A stretch of DNA of 64,000 nt from Tieghemostelium lacteum (Eukaryota; Evosea; Eumycetozoa; Dictyosteliales; Raperosteliaceae). Below are positions 20,171 through 31,556 of this stretch, one piece after another. The stretch lies in the NCBI GenBank assembly GCA_001606155.1, contig LODT01000028.1, forward strand, positions 968,735-1,032,734, given 5' to 3'. The translations under genes and the position numbers were made by a program. Numbering within the stretch: the stretch's first letter is position 1; each line of letters opens with the position of its first letter. The notes beneath the pieces are model-generated. The model had not been told where the DNA came from and searched no databases. It was given only the letters and a program-made list of their open reading frames with translations.

Positions 20171-20853
20171 TTTGTTTTGTTGGTATTGTGTGTAATTATA
20201 GTTATTTTTTTTGATTAATTAAAATTAAATAAATATAATTAAATAATTAAATATTTAATTTTTAACATATAAATAGAATGAGGAGTATTATAATTTAGAT
20301 AATATTGAAATTTAAAAAAAAAAAAGTAAGAGAATATCTCAAGTCTCCGATATTCTTTGTTAATCAAAAATTATTTCAAAACCTAGGAATAGGGTACCTG
20401 AAGGTGTTTAAACCATCCTACACATTTAGGTAAATTTTTAAAAATTAAAAATATCTAGATATGATATACCAAAAACAAGTATGAAATCAATCTTTGTAAC
20501 TTCTTTTACACTTTTTAAAAAATTTTTTTTTTGATTTCATGGAAGATAAGTGATTTGATTGATGTCTATGATGGTGAGACAAATATTAACAAAAATATTA
20601 AATAACAAATATCAGGAATAAAATCAAAATTTGAGTTTAAAAAAAATTATACATACAAAAGATATATTTATCATAATAAAATACGACAACTCGATCTTTC
20701 ATTTTAACACACCAATGAAATCATGATCTTCTTACGATTTTTAATAGAAAAAAGTATTTTTTTTTTTTTTGTATTTTTTTTTTTTTTAAGTTTGTAAAAA
20801 AAGTTTTATTTTGATATTAGGAAACGGTGTTGTTATAATTAGATGTACAGAAA
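20171..20853. other. Divergent intergenic region
   Basis: About 680 bp between the head-to-head lectin-IPT and beta-helix genes, with long A and T runs (a T tract of more than 20 with one interruption near 20757-20790) as expected for dictyostelid promoters. A short perfect hairpin at 20331-20356 is listed separately. No coding or RNA gene was recognised. Confidence 0.5.
20331..20356. repeat. Perfect 8-bp inverted repeat (hairpin)
   Basis: AGAATATC at 20331-20338 and GATATTCT at 20349-20356 are exact complements separated by 10 bases. In a region this AT-rich an 8-bp arm can occur by chance, but it is set in otherwise simple A/T-run DNA. It could be a protein-binding palindrome or part of a small RNA. 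Confidence 0.3.
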
Positions 20854-22812
20854 ATGACCATTACATTACTTTGCTATATTATATTTTTATTATTTTATAT
20901 AGTTGTATTAATTGTAGGTCAGGATATACCACAGTGTTATCCACCATCTAGTTTTGGTAATTTACCAGTTTGCATATATGTCAACCCAACACAAACAAAT
21001 AATCAAACTTGGACCGACTGTGGATTTTCAATTTTACTGCCATGTCTAGATTTAAAATCTGCCATTTTATCATTTAAATTATATTATAATCCTGAATATA
21101 CAGGTGACATTATATTACCATCACCATCACCATCATCATCACCTTCACCATCACCATCAACATCAACATCACCTTCACCTTCACCTTCACCATCACCATC
21201 ATCATCAAATAGTACCAATAACAATAACAGCAATATAGATTTATTTAATTACCCTACACTAGTACTTTACCTGTTAGAAGGAAATTATACGGGTAACAAT
21301 AATACTGATATTAGTTACCTCGGATTAGACCTCTATATTACCAATCACAAAAATAGTAAAGTAGTATTTCAACAACAAAAAGATTACTTATCATTTACAG
21401 AACCTTTATTTAAAAATAATATATCAGAGATTTTACCACCATTACCTTTAACTTCTAATAGTAGTAGTAGTAGTACCTCATCATCACCTATACATAATCA
21501 ATTAATCCCAACTAATAATAATAGTAATAATAATAATAATTATAATATAAAATCATCATTAAAAATTTTAAATATTCAATTTGAACATATACATGGTCTG
21601 ATTGTTGATAATAGTGTACTAGCTGGACAAACTAGTCAATTATCACTCAGTAATTGTTCTGTCAAGTACAGTGGTGGACTTGATGGTACAGAGGAAACGG
21701 TATTGATCAGATTGTTCAATACACAATCACTGATACTGCAAAGTACAGTATTCAGTTACAACAATGGTACAATGATTGAAAGTATCGGTACATTGTCAGT
21801 GGTAATGAACAATGCCACTTTTCATCACATTAACTCTCTTAAAGGTAGCACTGTGATTAACAGTCTAAATGACCGTGTACAAATCTACAGATCACTGATT
21901 TACTCTTGTGAGGGTATTTACAATACAATGTTTAATGGCTCCATAGTCAATATCACCAAAAGCCAATTCTCACTCAACCAAGCTAAAAATGGTGGGGCAT
22001 TATATTTTACCAATAGTTCTGTTAATATTGGCACATCTTCATTCACGAGTAACGTTGCATCGTCAATCTATGGAGGTGCTATCTACTCTGATAATGCACA
22101 GGGACAATACCCAATGGAGATCATTGAGAGCTCTTTTACAAACAACCAAGTCCTAAATAGTGGTGATAATGAAACCGTTTTAACACCTGTGAATGCAAGT
22201 GCACCAGGTTACGGTGGATCGATATTTGTTTACAATTGTAAATATTTTTCATTGTACTTATGCAATTTCACAGGAAGTCTTGCCAATAGTGGTGGTGCAT
22301 TGTTTATCAGTCAGGTAGATACATTTAATTCTGCTTATAATCAGTATTATGGTACTGCTTCTCAATATGGTACTATATATTCAGAGTTTTCAAATTTGTA
22401 TCTGTTTGCAGCTACATTGTATGAGAATCAAGTGTTATCAGGTCAGTTTGTGTACTGTAACTCTAGCTCTTTTATCTATCTAAACAATATATTGGATGTT
22501 TTAAAAAAACCAATAACCAATGAGACTACTGTCTACTGTCAGTCACCTGATAGCTGTCAGATTGAAGGTGACATTGCAATCAATCAGAATTGTCAGAGAG
22601 CTGGTAGTTCTACAACTGGTTCCACATCATCACAAGACAGTCAAGACAATACCTCAAACAGTCGATCAAAACTCTCAAAATCCTCATTAATTGCCATCAT
22701 TGTGGTTTCTTCACTCACTGGTGTTATCCTAATTGCAGTTATCACCAGATTAGCTTTTATCAAATTTAAATATTATCGTTTAACAAAATTAGGTTACAAA
22801 ATTATACTTTAA
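20854..22812 (+). CDS. Pmp-like beta-helix membrane protein
   Basis: A single-exon gene of 652 residues. A signal peptide (about 1-22) is followed by a Cys-containing extracellular segment, a Ser/Pro repeat at ~88-115 built from TCACCA-type units, Asn/Ser linkers, and a right-handed beta-helix region from ~230 to 560. The helix carries the paired motifs G-G-A-L/I (G-G-A-L-Y-F-T, G-G-A-I-Y-S-D, G-G-A-L-F-I-S) and F-x-x-N (F-T-S-N, F-T-N-N) known from chlamydial polymorphic membrane proteins and from large dictyostelid families. One transmembrane helix near 607-632 and a short basic tail end the protein. Such proteins are surface or contractile-vacuole-type membrane proteins with a pectin-lyase-like fold; the ligand is unknown. 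The gene is convergent with the PPR-like gene, with 62 bp between the stops. Confidence 0.75.
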   Translation: MTITLLCYIIFLLFYIVVLIVGQDIPQCYPPSSFGNLPVCIYVNPTQTNNQTWTDCGFSILLPCLDLKSAILSFKLYYNPEYTGDIILPSPSPSSSPSPSPSTSTSPSPSPSPSPSSSNSTNNNNSNIDLFNYPTLVLYLLEGNYTGNNNTDISYLGLDLYITNHKNSKVVFQQQKDYLSFTEPLFKNNISEILPPLPLTSNSSSSSTSSSPIHNQLIPTNNNSNNNNNYNIKSSLKILNIQFEHIHGLIVDNSVLAGQTSQLSLSNCSVKYSGGLDGTEETVLIRLFNTQSLILQSTVFSYNNGTMIESIGTLSVVMNNATFHHINSLKGSTVINSLNDRVQIYRSLIYSCEGIYNTMFNGSIVNITKSQFSLNQAKNGGALYFTNSSVNIGTSSFTSNVASSIYGGAIYSDNAQGQYPMEIIESSFTNNQVLNSGDNETVLTPVNASAPGYGGSIFVYNCKYFSLYLCNFTGSLANSGGALFISQVDTFNSAYNQYYGTASQYGTIYSEFSNLYLFAATLYENQVLSGQFVYCNSSSFIYLNNILDVLKKPITNETTVYCQSPDSCQIEGDIAINQNCQRAGSSTTGSTSSQDSQDNTSNSRSKLSKSSLIAIIVVSSLTGVILIAVITRLAFIKFKYYRLTKLGYKIIL

Positions 22813-22874
22813 ATAATAAATTTATTATCTAAAATATTTCTTTCCAAAAAACATTTTAATTCTTTATTTTGTTA

Positions 22875-25843
22875 TTAGATAAATTCTAACATTGATAAAA
22901 TGAAATCTTTTGAAGAATTTCTTAGTTCATTGGGTTTTGGGTCATTTGTCATAACATCTTCTTTATCAATGACAATCGGATTGGTTTTTAAGAATTCTCT
23001 GATGAATTCTGGAGATCTACTAATGTTAGGTGAATAGATACCTAGAGTCTCTTCATGTTCTTTGGAGATTTGTAAATGTTTCTTTTGTTGTTGAATGAGT
23101 GATTTTATCAGTTTATGACCTTTATTATCTTGAGATTGATATTGTAACAGTAAATCTATACTGAGAAGTAAAGTTGGTTTATCAAAATAGGTTTCTGCAG
23201 CAATTAGTTGGTAGCCTCTTTCAAACTGTTGTTGAGAGATTAATATTCTCAATATACAATTGAAAATTGGTAAATGTAAATAAGGTTTGGTAAACGATCT
23301 GTTATTAGCAACAGTTTGGTAGAACTTAATATAGGCATCGATATTAGCTTCCAAATTGACTTTTGGTTCCATTCCCTGTAGAATATCACTAAAATCATCT
23401 TCAATACTTTTAGTCTTGTTTTCAGATACAGTACCTAATTCCTTCAAATACTCTAAATCCTCATTTACATATGGGAAATTACCTTTTTGATTTAGATATA
23501 GATCTCTAAGTAAAAGAACACCAAATTTGTAGATCATTTCCATTGGTATTTTATAACTTCTTCCGATGAGTGCTTGTAGAATGGATATTGATAAATCAAG
23601 GTTATTGATTTTATAGAGACCTTCTAAGATTCCACACCAAAGTGCGCCATTGGTACTGCTATACAATATGAATTCTTCCTTGTCCAGAAGAGATAGACCA
23701 AACTCTAAATTATTTCTTAAAATGACTATATGAGCTGTCTTTACAAATCTCAGTGGTCTATTGACTTCGGGTATCGAGTGTACCCATGCCATTAAATTGT
23801 TGGGTACTGGATCTCGTCTGTACATCTCCGATAGGATCTTATCCACCATCTCCTGACTTGGAATATATCCATGATTTAATTGGTGTGCGAGGATATTTCG
23901 AATATCCTTAATATTACCACTGTTGAAAAGTTCGTTCAAAACCGTTTCTTGCATACTATAGCTACTGTAGTTTTCAGAGAATGTCAATGGCTTGATATTT
24001 TTACTTTCATAGTTGGGTTGTATGGCATCGGCGGTTTGGTTGAGTAACCTTTCGATATCAAATTCCAAAAACTCTTTAAATGAGTTATCTCTAATTTTGA
24101 AGTATCTCTCAAAAGCTTTTTTAGTGTGGAATTCGTCTTCACGATTTTTAACCAGACTGTACTCTGCCATCTTTTGGGTCCAATATTTCATGAGATCTTC
24201 TTCCCTTCTAATCTGATGATAGTTGGTAAAGGCAAAGATGATTCTAAAATTGGGTAGTAACTTGTATGTAGTAGCACGAGTTTCGTACCATTTCATAGCA
24301 CGTTGAAATTCGTCGAGTACTAGATACTCAATAATGATATCCGATGTAAACCGTGCTATAAATACAAAGTTCTTCTTCTGAATGGCATTAACAGTGAACG
24401 GTTGCAACAAGAGATTGACAACAGCTTGGTTACCTAAAAGCTCAGCCTGAGACAATACCTTCACAAATGACTTTGTCCCTACATTGTTATTAACCATCTT
24501 ATTGATCAGTTTACTAGGTACAGATATCTCACCTTCCTTTATAAAAAAGTCAATGATATTGTAGATGAGATCATCAGACATTTCAATCTGGTATGAATCC
24601 ATTTCCTTAATGTAAGCTTTTAACTTTACCTTTTCCCTTTGTCTCATGCTATAACGTATAAATGGTATGAAACTCTGTAGGTTTGGTTGGTGAAGTGACA
24701 ACAGTTTGTAATAGAGAAGGTTTGCAGTAGTAAAGTTACCAGTTTCCATATAAAATAGAATCAGATTATTTCCAGTTTCCAATGTGAGCATTTCACCTTT
24801 TTCAAGGTACTCTATAAGTGACATTGCCGAATCTGTTTGTTGGTGATCTAACAGTGCCTTCAGATATCTCAATAACTGATACCCCTTGTAAAATTCAGGA
24901 AGTTGTCCTATATTGTTTTTACAAAATTCCAAAGAATCCTCAAAGAGTTTTCTATTATTAACCATAGCCAATAGTATCTGTGCCATTTGAATTGTCTCTT
25001 TGGTTGTATTTTGCTTTTCAGGTGTGGGTGACCTTAGTTTCTTCTCAAAAAACTGAGTGGCTCTCTGATGATCTCCAATCATTATATAATAGTCAATGAG
25101 TAAGCTTGTAATCTTGTTACCTAGAAATAGTTTACTTCTAAATATCTCTTTAACAAACTGAGCCAGTTCCTCTTGTGTACTGTTCTTTAACTTAAATTCC
25201 AATAAACTGGTATAGGTCTTTATATTATAGTCTACACCATGTGTCCTGTACAAGTTCAATATCTCCTCTATTCTCTTGGGTTGATAGTTTATATAGTAAT
25301 TTAATATCCTATTCAACATAAATGCATTAAACCCTACTTTAGGTATCACAGATTTCACCAACTTTTCCAAAACACTAAAACTTATACCTGATTCAATTTG
25401 TTTAGTTAACCTTTTACATTTAGATATTATCATATTAATATTATCAGACCATTAGATATCTAGTAAAATATGTATGATACATACATTATTCTAGCCAAAT
25501 CAATATTTGAAGTGAACAATTCTCGATAGTATTGTATTACTTCTTCTTCACTCTGAAATATTGGTAATTTTATATTTTCATAATCATCTACATTTTGTTC
25601 TGTTGATTCATTGTATTGTTTATAACCATCAAATGATCCATTATTTCTATAGTTTATAGATTTTTGTTGATGTTGAAATACTGATGATGATTTATGTGAT
25701 TTAGTGGTATGATTGTTAATTGTATTTGTTGAAAATGTTCTATTTATACTATATAAATGGCTTAATTGAGAAATATTAAAGTTCTTAAAAATATTATAAT
25801 TGATTAATTTTTGAGAATTCTTTAAAAGTTGATATTTCAACAT
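22875..25843 (-). CDS. Mitochondrial PPR-like helical-repeat protein (copy 1)
   Basis: The model joins exon 25843-25485 to exon 25410-22875 across a 74-bp intron (GTATGT...GTAAAAG), giving 964 residues. A longer open frame upstream passes through a T-run ending AAATCAG that looks like a 5'-UTR splice site, so Met at 25843 is preferred. The N-terminus (M-L-K-Y-Q-L-L-K-N-S-Q-K-L, then S-I-N-R-T-F-S-T-N) looks like a mitochondrial targeting peptide. The rest is helical, with PPR-like units of about 35 residues (for example Y-N-I-K-T-Y-T-S-L-L-E-F and T-S-L-L-I-D-Y-Y-I-M-I-G-D). PPR proteins bind organellar RNA. A related gene at 46240-48156 shares a C-terminal block. The exact RNA target cannot be deduced. 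Confidence 0.65.
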
Positions 25844-26110
25844 GTCGTTCGTCAAAATTAAATACTGATTTAAATCAAAAAAAAAAAAAATAAATAAAAA
25901 CATGTTTAGTTATTTTAGATAGATTGTGTATAAACACTATCTAAATATCAATTTATTTTTTTTTAAGTTTTTAGAAACCAATATTTATATATTAAAAAAA
26001 TAAAGACTATCAATAGAAATAGAGGGCCTATACTCACGGCCCAGAATCACAAGTTGATGATCAAAAATAAATTAAATAAAAACAGGGAGATACAGACACT
26101 GTATTTTATT

Positions 26111-29100
26111 TCAGTGTTTAATAATCTTTAGATCTTTACCCTCGTTTTGTGATCTTTGTAACTCAAGTTCCTTTTCAAATTTCTTTTGTTCTTTTTCGAA
26201 TTTTGTGGTTTTCCATTTCTTGTAGAGTTTGAGAGAGGCTATTAAAAGTGCTGTAAATGAAACTACTATACATGATACTGTTATTCCTGTTATGATAGGC
26301 CACGAAAGAAACCTCTTTTTATGTAACTTTGGATGAAGTTTGAGAGGTTTTTCATAACATTTTGATAGTGGATTACTGGATATGTCCATAGTCTCTTTTA
26401 ACAAGTTAATTTCTAGTGGTATTGTTAAACTTTGTTGAAAATAAGGTATATGAATAGACGTAGTTGCTTTGTATGATACTGATAAATCTGAATGTTCAGG
26501 ATAGATAATTCCAATACTATTATTTACATATTTCCATGTATTATCAATACTAATCAGTCTTGGAATTCTAGTGTAAATCGATTTGTCCAAGTACTGAGTT
26601 CTTTGATAATCGCAATCTACCCTTGTAGGATCATTACCAAGCTCATTCAATGAACAGTACATATCCATATTGCTTTCTGGTAAGAAATCTTGATTTAAAT
26701 TCGAAGAGAATACAAGTTTCATTGTATTATTCTGTTCCTTGAACTGGTATTTGTCAATCACAACAGTCAATTTTATCAAACTATTTCCTACACTTTGCAT
26801 TCTAACAGTTACCAATTGGTGACTGTCAACATCACCCAATGTCATAGAGTAACTGTCAAGTCCTGACGATACCCACAATTCCAAATCATTCAAATTCCAT
26901 TTTCTAACAAAACCACCAGTGCTAGTAACCTCAATCACAGATTCCAAAGTAAACTGGTAGAGGTAATTAAATATATTTGGTGAATGTCCTAGTGAATGTA
27001 ATTTACTCGTATAAAATAAATCATCTAAAGGAAGTGAGGTGCATTCATTTCCAGTCCAGTTACCTTTACATACCAGCAGACCATCTTCATTACAATAAGA
27101 TCTAGTTAGTCCACCAGCACCAATTTCACATTTCATATACTGCATCATAGTTCCATTTTCATATGTGTAATTTGCAACCTTCAAACTCAGCGGATAAAGT
27201 AGACGACCAAGAATAGGTATTTTAGGGTACTTGAACTGTATCATTGTCTTGTTACTTGACAAAACCTGACAATTAACACCACCCAATTTCAATTCAATCA
27301 GACTTATGTCATAGGTCAAATAGTCACCATATACAACTGCGATTCCACCTTGCTTAGAAAGTTCTTTATAGGGACCGTATAATATAGGTGTACCAGTTAG
27401 AGTATTTATATAATGTGATATCTTCTGATTGGCAACCTCTACAGTAAAAGATACCAATAAATCAGAAGAGTATGGTATAGGGTTGTTATGTAATTCTATA
27501 ATCTCGTGATCTAAAGTTTTGATACTTTCACTCCCCACTACAACACCACCTATAACCAATACTAATTGGTTTGGTAAATTTCCAAAATTCTCACCTTTTA
27601 TAGTCAAAGAATTACTATTGTTTTGGTAGACAATTTCAAAGATTACTGGTGGTTTATAGGCGTAGTAGAATAGCTTATCCATACCTATATCCAGTCTATG
27701 GAATCTAAGTTGTAGCGATAACCCATAACCAACACCACTACCAATTCTATAGACAATCTTTGAATTTGGTACTATAACTGTAGATCTCAGGCCTCCATCC
27801 AAGTCCCACCCTAGACTAGTACCTTGAAGTACCATATCACCACCTCTGGTTCCCACCAAAACCTTAGGAGACTCAACCAAAGAAAATGACAGACATTGAT
27901 GTTTTTTAGTTGTATCCAAAGACATTAGAGAATTGGGTTTAAACTCAACCCCCTGTGATTTCCAATAAAATAAATCACATTGAAAGCATTCTGGAATGGA
28001 AGTAATAGAGGTATTCTGTATATATAAAGGTCCATTTAAACTACACAAATCCTGAGGCAATGGATTAGCAAGTTGATTATTTGAAACATCCAATAAAGTT
28101 AAATTTGAATATCCAGCCACTTGGTAATTCCAATTGGCTTCCAGACACTATCTTCAGTCTCTTCCAAGTAAATATATTAAATCTATCAGATATGGTTGTT
28201 AAATTCTGATGTTTAAGTAACACCTTCGTCAGTTGATATACCAGTATTCCAGGGTATTCTAAAGACATTACCAAATCACTTTCATCTAATTCCAGTGAAT
28301 TCAAAGTTGCAGATCTACTGAAATCAATAGGTAACCTCTGTCTAAACCATCTATTCTGTATCACTAATCTTCTTAAACTCTTACAATTATACAATGAAGT
28401 TGGTAACTCAGATTCAGCATTCTGACTATTACCAATCAATTCCAGTTCCTCCAACTGACTAAAACTACTAAAATCATTATACCCAAAGTAAACATTAGAA
28501 TTCTCCATTCTAATAATCTTCAACTTTCTCAACCTATTAAAATTAATACCACTCATAAATTGATTATCAATCATCACTTGACTATATTCATACAATTATT
28601 TTGTTAATATCTAATATTTAAGTATATAAATTGATGTTTAAACTTACAAATTAACTAAACTAGATGGTGAGGTTATGGAGTTTGGGAGGTAGTAGCCATG
28701 AGATACTGATTTGATGACCAGGGTTGTTAGAGTTGGAATTTGAGTAAATAGTGATTCGGGTATGGATGTTGATAGCCTTTCAATGACTAGTGTAGATATG
28801 TTTGTTGATTTTAGAGAATATCCTATATCGGTAGGAATATAATCAATAGATTCTACCAGTTGTAATTCTTGTAGAACTGACATTCCAGAGATATCACTGA
28901 AAAAGTTTATAGGTATTTGAAGTCCTTTTGCAGTTTTAAATATCTTTAAATTGAGTAAATCATGAATATTAGTTGATGGTATATATACATTTTCAATAGG
29001 TGGTGATCTTAATGTTAAACTTAACACATGAGATTGCTCATCACATATGATATAAGGATAATTTATACAAAAATCACTATTATCCCACCCTTGAGTTAAC

Positions 29101-29318
29101 TCTTCGTTGAATCTCCATAATAAATCAACTAGTGTAAATAATAAATGGAATGTTAGTACAGTTGATATAATTCACCCGCCATTATTTTTAAAATGTAAAA
29201 TTCATTGAAAATGAAAATATTTAAAGTTTTTATTGCACTTACTTTCACTTTGAAATAAACCATTTACCACAAAAATGAAGAAGGTTACTAAAAATAATAA
29301 AAATCTAAAACACTTCAT
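26111..29318 (-). CDS. LRR-IPT-EGF transmembrane protein (ComC/Tgr-like), with a frame slip
   Basis: The model has exons 29318-29243, 29128-28648 and 28581 downward, all with good GT/AG sites and matching phases. A signal peptide (M-K-C-F-R-F-L-L-F-L-V-T-F-F) is followed by leucine-rich repeats, IPT/E-set-like modules (I-K-G-E-N-F-G-N-L-P), an EGF-like domain (C-x-E-D-G-L-L-V-C-K-G-N-W-T-G-N-E-C), a membrane-proximal region, one transmembrane helix and a Lys/Glu-rich cytosolic tail. This architecture resembles dictyostelid ComC/LagC-type signalling and adhesion proteins. Around 28115-28135 the coding frame shifts by one base with no credible intron: LRR sequence continues on both sides in different frames. 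This is either an assembly error or a young inactivating change. Elsewhere the gene looks intact. Confidence 0.7.
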
Positions 29319-30049
29319 ATACACGCTATAGTTTTGGAAATTAGAAATAGAAATTGAAATTTAGAGATAACATATATTGCTTTTTTTTTTTTTAATATAT
29401 TTAAATTGATATCACAAAGAATTACACATACACAACTTATCAAAAGGCACTGGAACACATTACACACTAACACACTCAAACACTGTTAAATTTATTTTTG
29501 TCAAAAAATAAGAGATTTGATAGGTGAGTGAATGTTTTTTTGGGTATTTTTAGTGATTTGTTCATTTTATATTTACACTTCTTCACTTACCCTCTAGTTA
29601 CTAGCTTCACTCTAAATTTAATTTTTAAATTCAAATTTCACCATAACCACCCTCAAACCCACCATTTTTCACACACACCCTCTAATTAGAGTAGTTGTAG
29701 TTAGTAACAATATTTAAAAAACTTTATAATCGATCAAAACTAATTTTGTTTTCATTAATTTATTTATTTCACACTCTCTCGCTTCTCACTGTTTTTAATA
29801 TTGAGTTTTACAATTTATTTAACATGTTAATAACACCCCTATTCACTTAGTAACTGGGGAATTGCCATACAATTGTAATTGATGTACAACAGATCTGTTT
29901 TATTATCCTTTTCCTTCTTCTTTAATTTAATTAAAAAAAATGTAAACAACTTTTATTGTTTCTTTTCATTCCATTTCTCTCTCTATGAGAAACGTTTAAT
30001 TCATTTTCCTTTATCAGATTTCCCTTTTCAATCATGTCATATTTTTCAA
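29319..30049. other. Gene-free AT-rich region
   Basis: About 730 bp between the LRR-IPT gene and the decayed mucin-like gene. It has CA-rich stretches (ACACACACCCTC near 29671, CACACTCTC near 29770), which can be promoter elements in dictyostelids, plus simple A/T runs. No gene was recognised. Confidence 0.5.
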
Positions 30050-31136
30050 ACCATTAATATTTTATACATTTTTGGTATTGATTCTATTCTTTATCCTAAA
30101 GATTCCAACCACAAAGCTCAAGGTAAACCTATTGAATTTTTCATCAAATCTATTCACCTCTTTTGATGTCATCATTTTTTACAATATAATAAATATGTAT
30201 ATATATAAACTTAATATTATTATTACCAATATTTTTATTATTATTTTTTTTAATTTTGAAAACTGTTTTTCATATAGCTGATTGTACAACATTAAATAAA
30301 TCACAATGTGATGGTACATGGCCAAGATGTAAATGGTTGATATTTTGAGACTGTTGTTATGTTACTAAAGTTATGTCGCAGACCCTATAGTAATTGTTTA
30401 AAGAGACAAACAAATCGTACTTGTTTTCCTGAAAATGGTAAAGTCTATGACAGCAGGTCCTACAACATCAACAACAGCCCCTACTACAGCAGGACCTACA
30501 ACATTATCAACAGGACCATAAATAACAGTACCTACAACAACAGTACCTACGACAATAGTACCTACGACAACAGGACCTACGACAACAGGAGCAATAACCA
30601 ATCCAATAACCACGACTAACTCGGTTTCACCTACTGGTATGACGACAAGAACATTTGGACATACAACATCAATTAGTAGTCCTATCACAAGTAGACCTAC
30701 TACCACTTTTAGACCATGTTCCCAAGCACCCAAATAGACCTTCTACTTCATCCACCACTACATCTACATCTGGAGTTACTACCTCTACCGTAGTACCTGT
30801 AACCAGTGTTAATACAACAACTGCCAAAACAGCAACCACTGAATCTACTACCGATTTAATTAGTCCAGTTACCACAACCATGTCTTCTGCAGGTGGATAT
30901 ACTATATAGATTGCTCTGATTGTCGTACTATTCCTTGTGAACCCGGTCAAGAATGTGTAGAGAAATCAAATGGTGTATTTAAATGTGAACGTAAATTACT
31001 GTGTATTTCTGTAGGGATTATATACTGTTCACTAGGTCTCACTTGTCACTTGATTGATAATACCTCAAATTGTCCACTATCTCAAAATAATAGAAATTGT
31101 TGTTCATTCTTACCAACATGTAAAAGAAGCGTTTAG
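30050..31136 (+). pseudogene. Decayed secreted Cys-rich, Thr/Pro mucin-like protein gene
   Basis: Remnants of one gene can be followed in order. A hydrophobic signal-like segment (F-L-V-L-I-L-F-F-I-L) at ~30070-30110 has no ATG in frame and is followed by a GTAAAC donor-like site. A matching TATAG acceptor lies at ~30278. Next comes a Cys-rich block (D-C-T-T-L-N-K-S-Q-C, D-C-C-Y, C-L-K-R-Q-T-N-R-T-C) to ~30450, a P-T-T-T tandem repeat (~30450-30900), and a C-terminal block D-C-S-D-C-R-T-I-P-C-E-P-G-Q-E-C that resembles FOLN/follistatin-like modules of dictyostelid spore-coat and matrix proteins. At least three in-frame stops and two frame changes separate these parts, so no functional product is expected. 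The family assignment rests on cysteine spacing and is tentative. Confidence 0.6.
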
Positions 31137-31556
31137 AATTAATCAAGAAAAAAAAAATACAAGAATTACCTTTAATTATTATAAAGAAAGGAAGAAGGTA
31201 TGGTTAAGTTTCAATATTTTAAATACATCCACGTTTAATCACCACATACTGCAAATTCACTTCATTAAAACAGTGGGAAAATAACAAAAAATATTTACAA
31301 TTTTTCCAAATTGGGATGTTGTCCGGGTTTTTTAGAACATTTTTCATTCATTGATAACAAAATTCTATCATAAACAAGTTGAAATTATTTTAATTAGTAT
31401 TTGATTTGATTAGCCATTCTCGGAATTTCCAATAATCTTATTTTTGAATAACAATTATATTCTCTTTATTAATATTATTTTTTAAAAATTAGAATTCATT
31501 TATAATTTATAATAATTTTATATTGTTTGAATGAACTCTATTTCTATACTATTATA
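31137..31556. other. Intergenic region
   Basis: About 420 bp of AT-rich DNA forming the promoter side of the HELZ-like gene. No gene, RNA or clear repeat was recognised. Confidence 0.5.

Noticed and set aside
21118-21210. Array of TCACCA/TCACCT units as a possible CRISPR or satellite
   Set aside because: It is in frame within the beta-helix protein gene and encodes a Ser/Pro linker; units are not separated by unique spacers.
30398-30950. Minus-strand Val-rich open frames resembling membrane repeats
   Set aside because: They are the reverse complement of the P-T-T-T repeat of the decayed mucin-like gene; the Val-rich pattern is an artefact of ACA/ACT codons read backwards.
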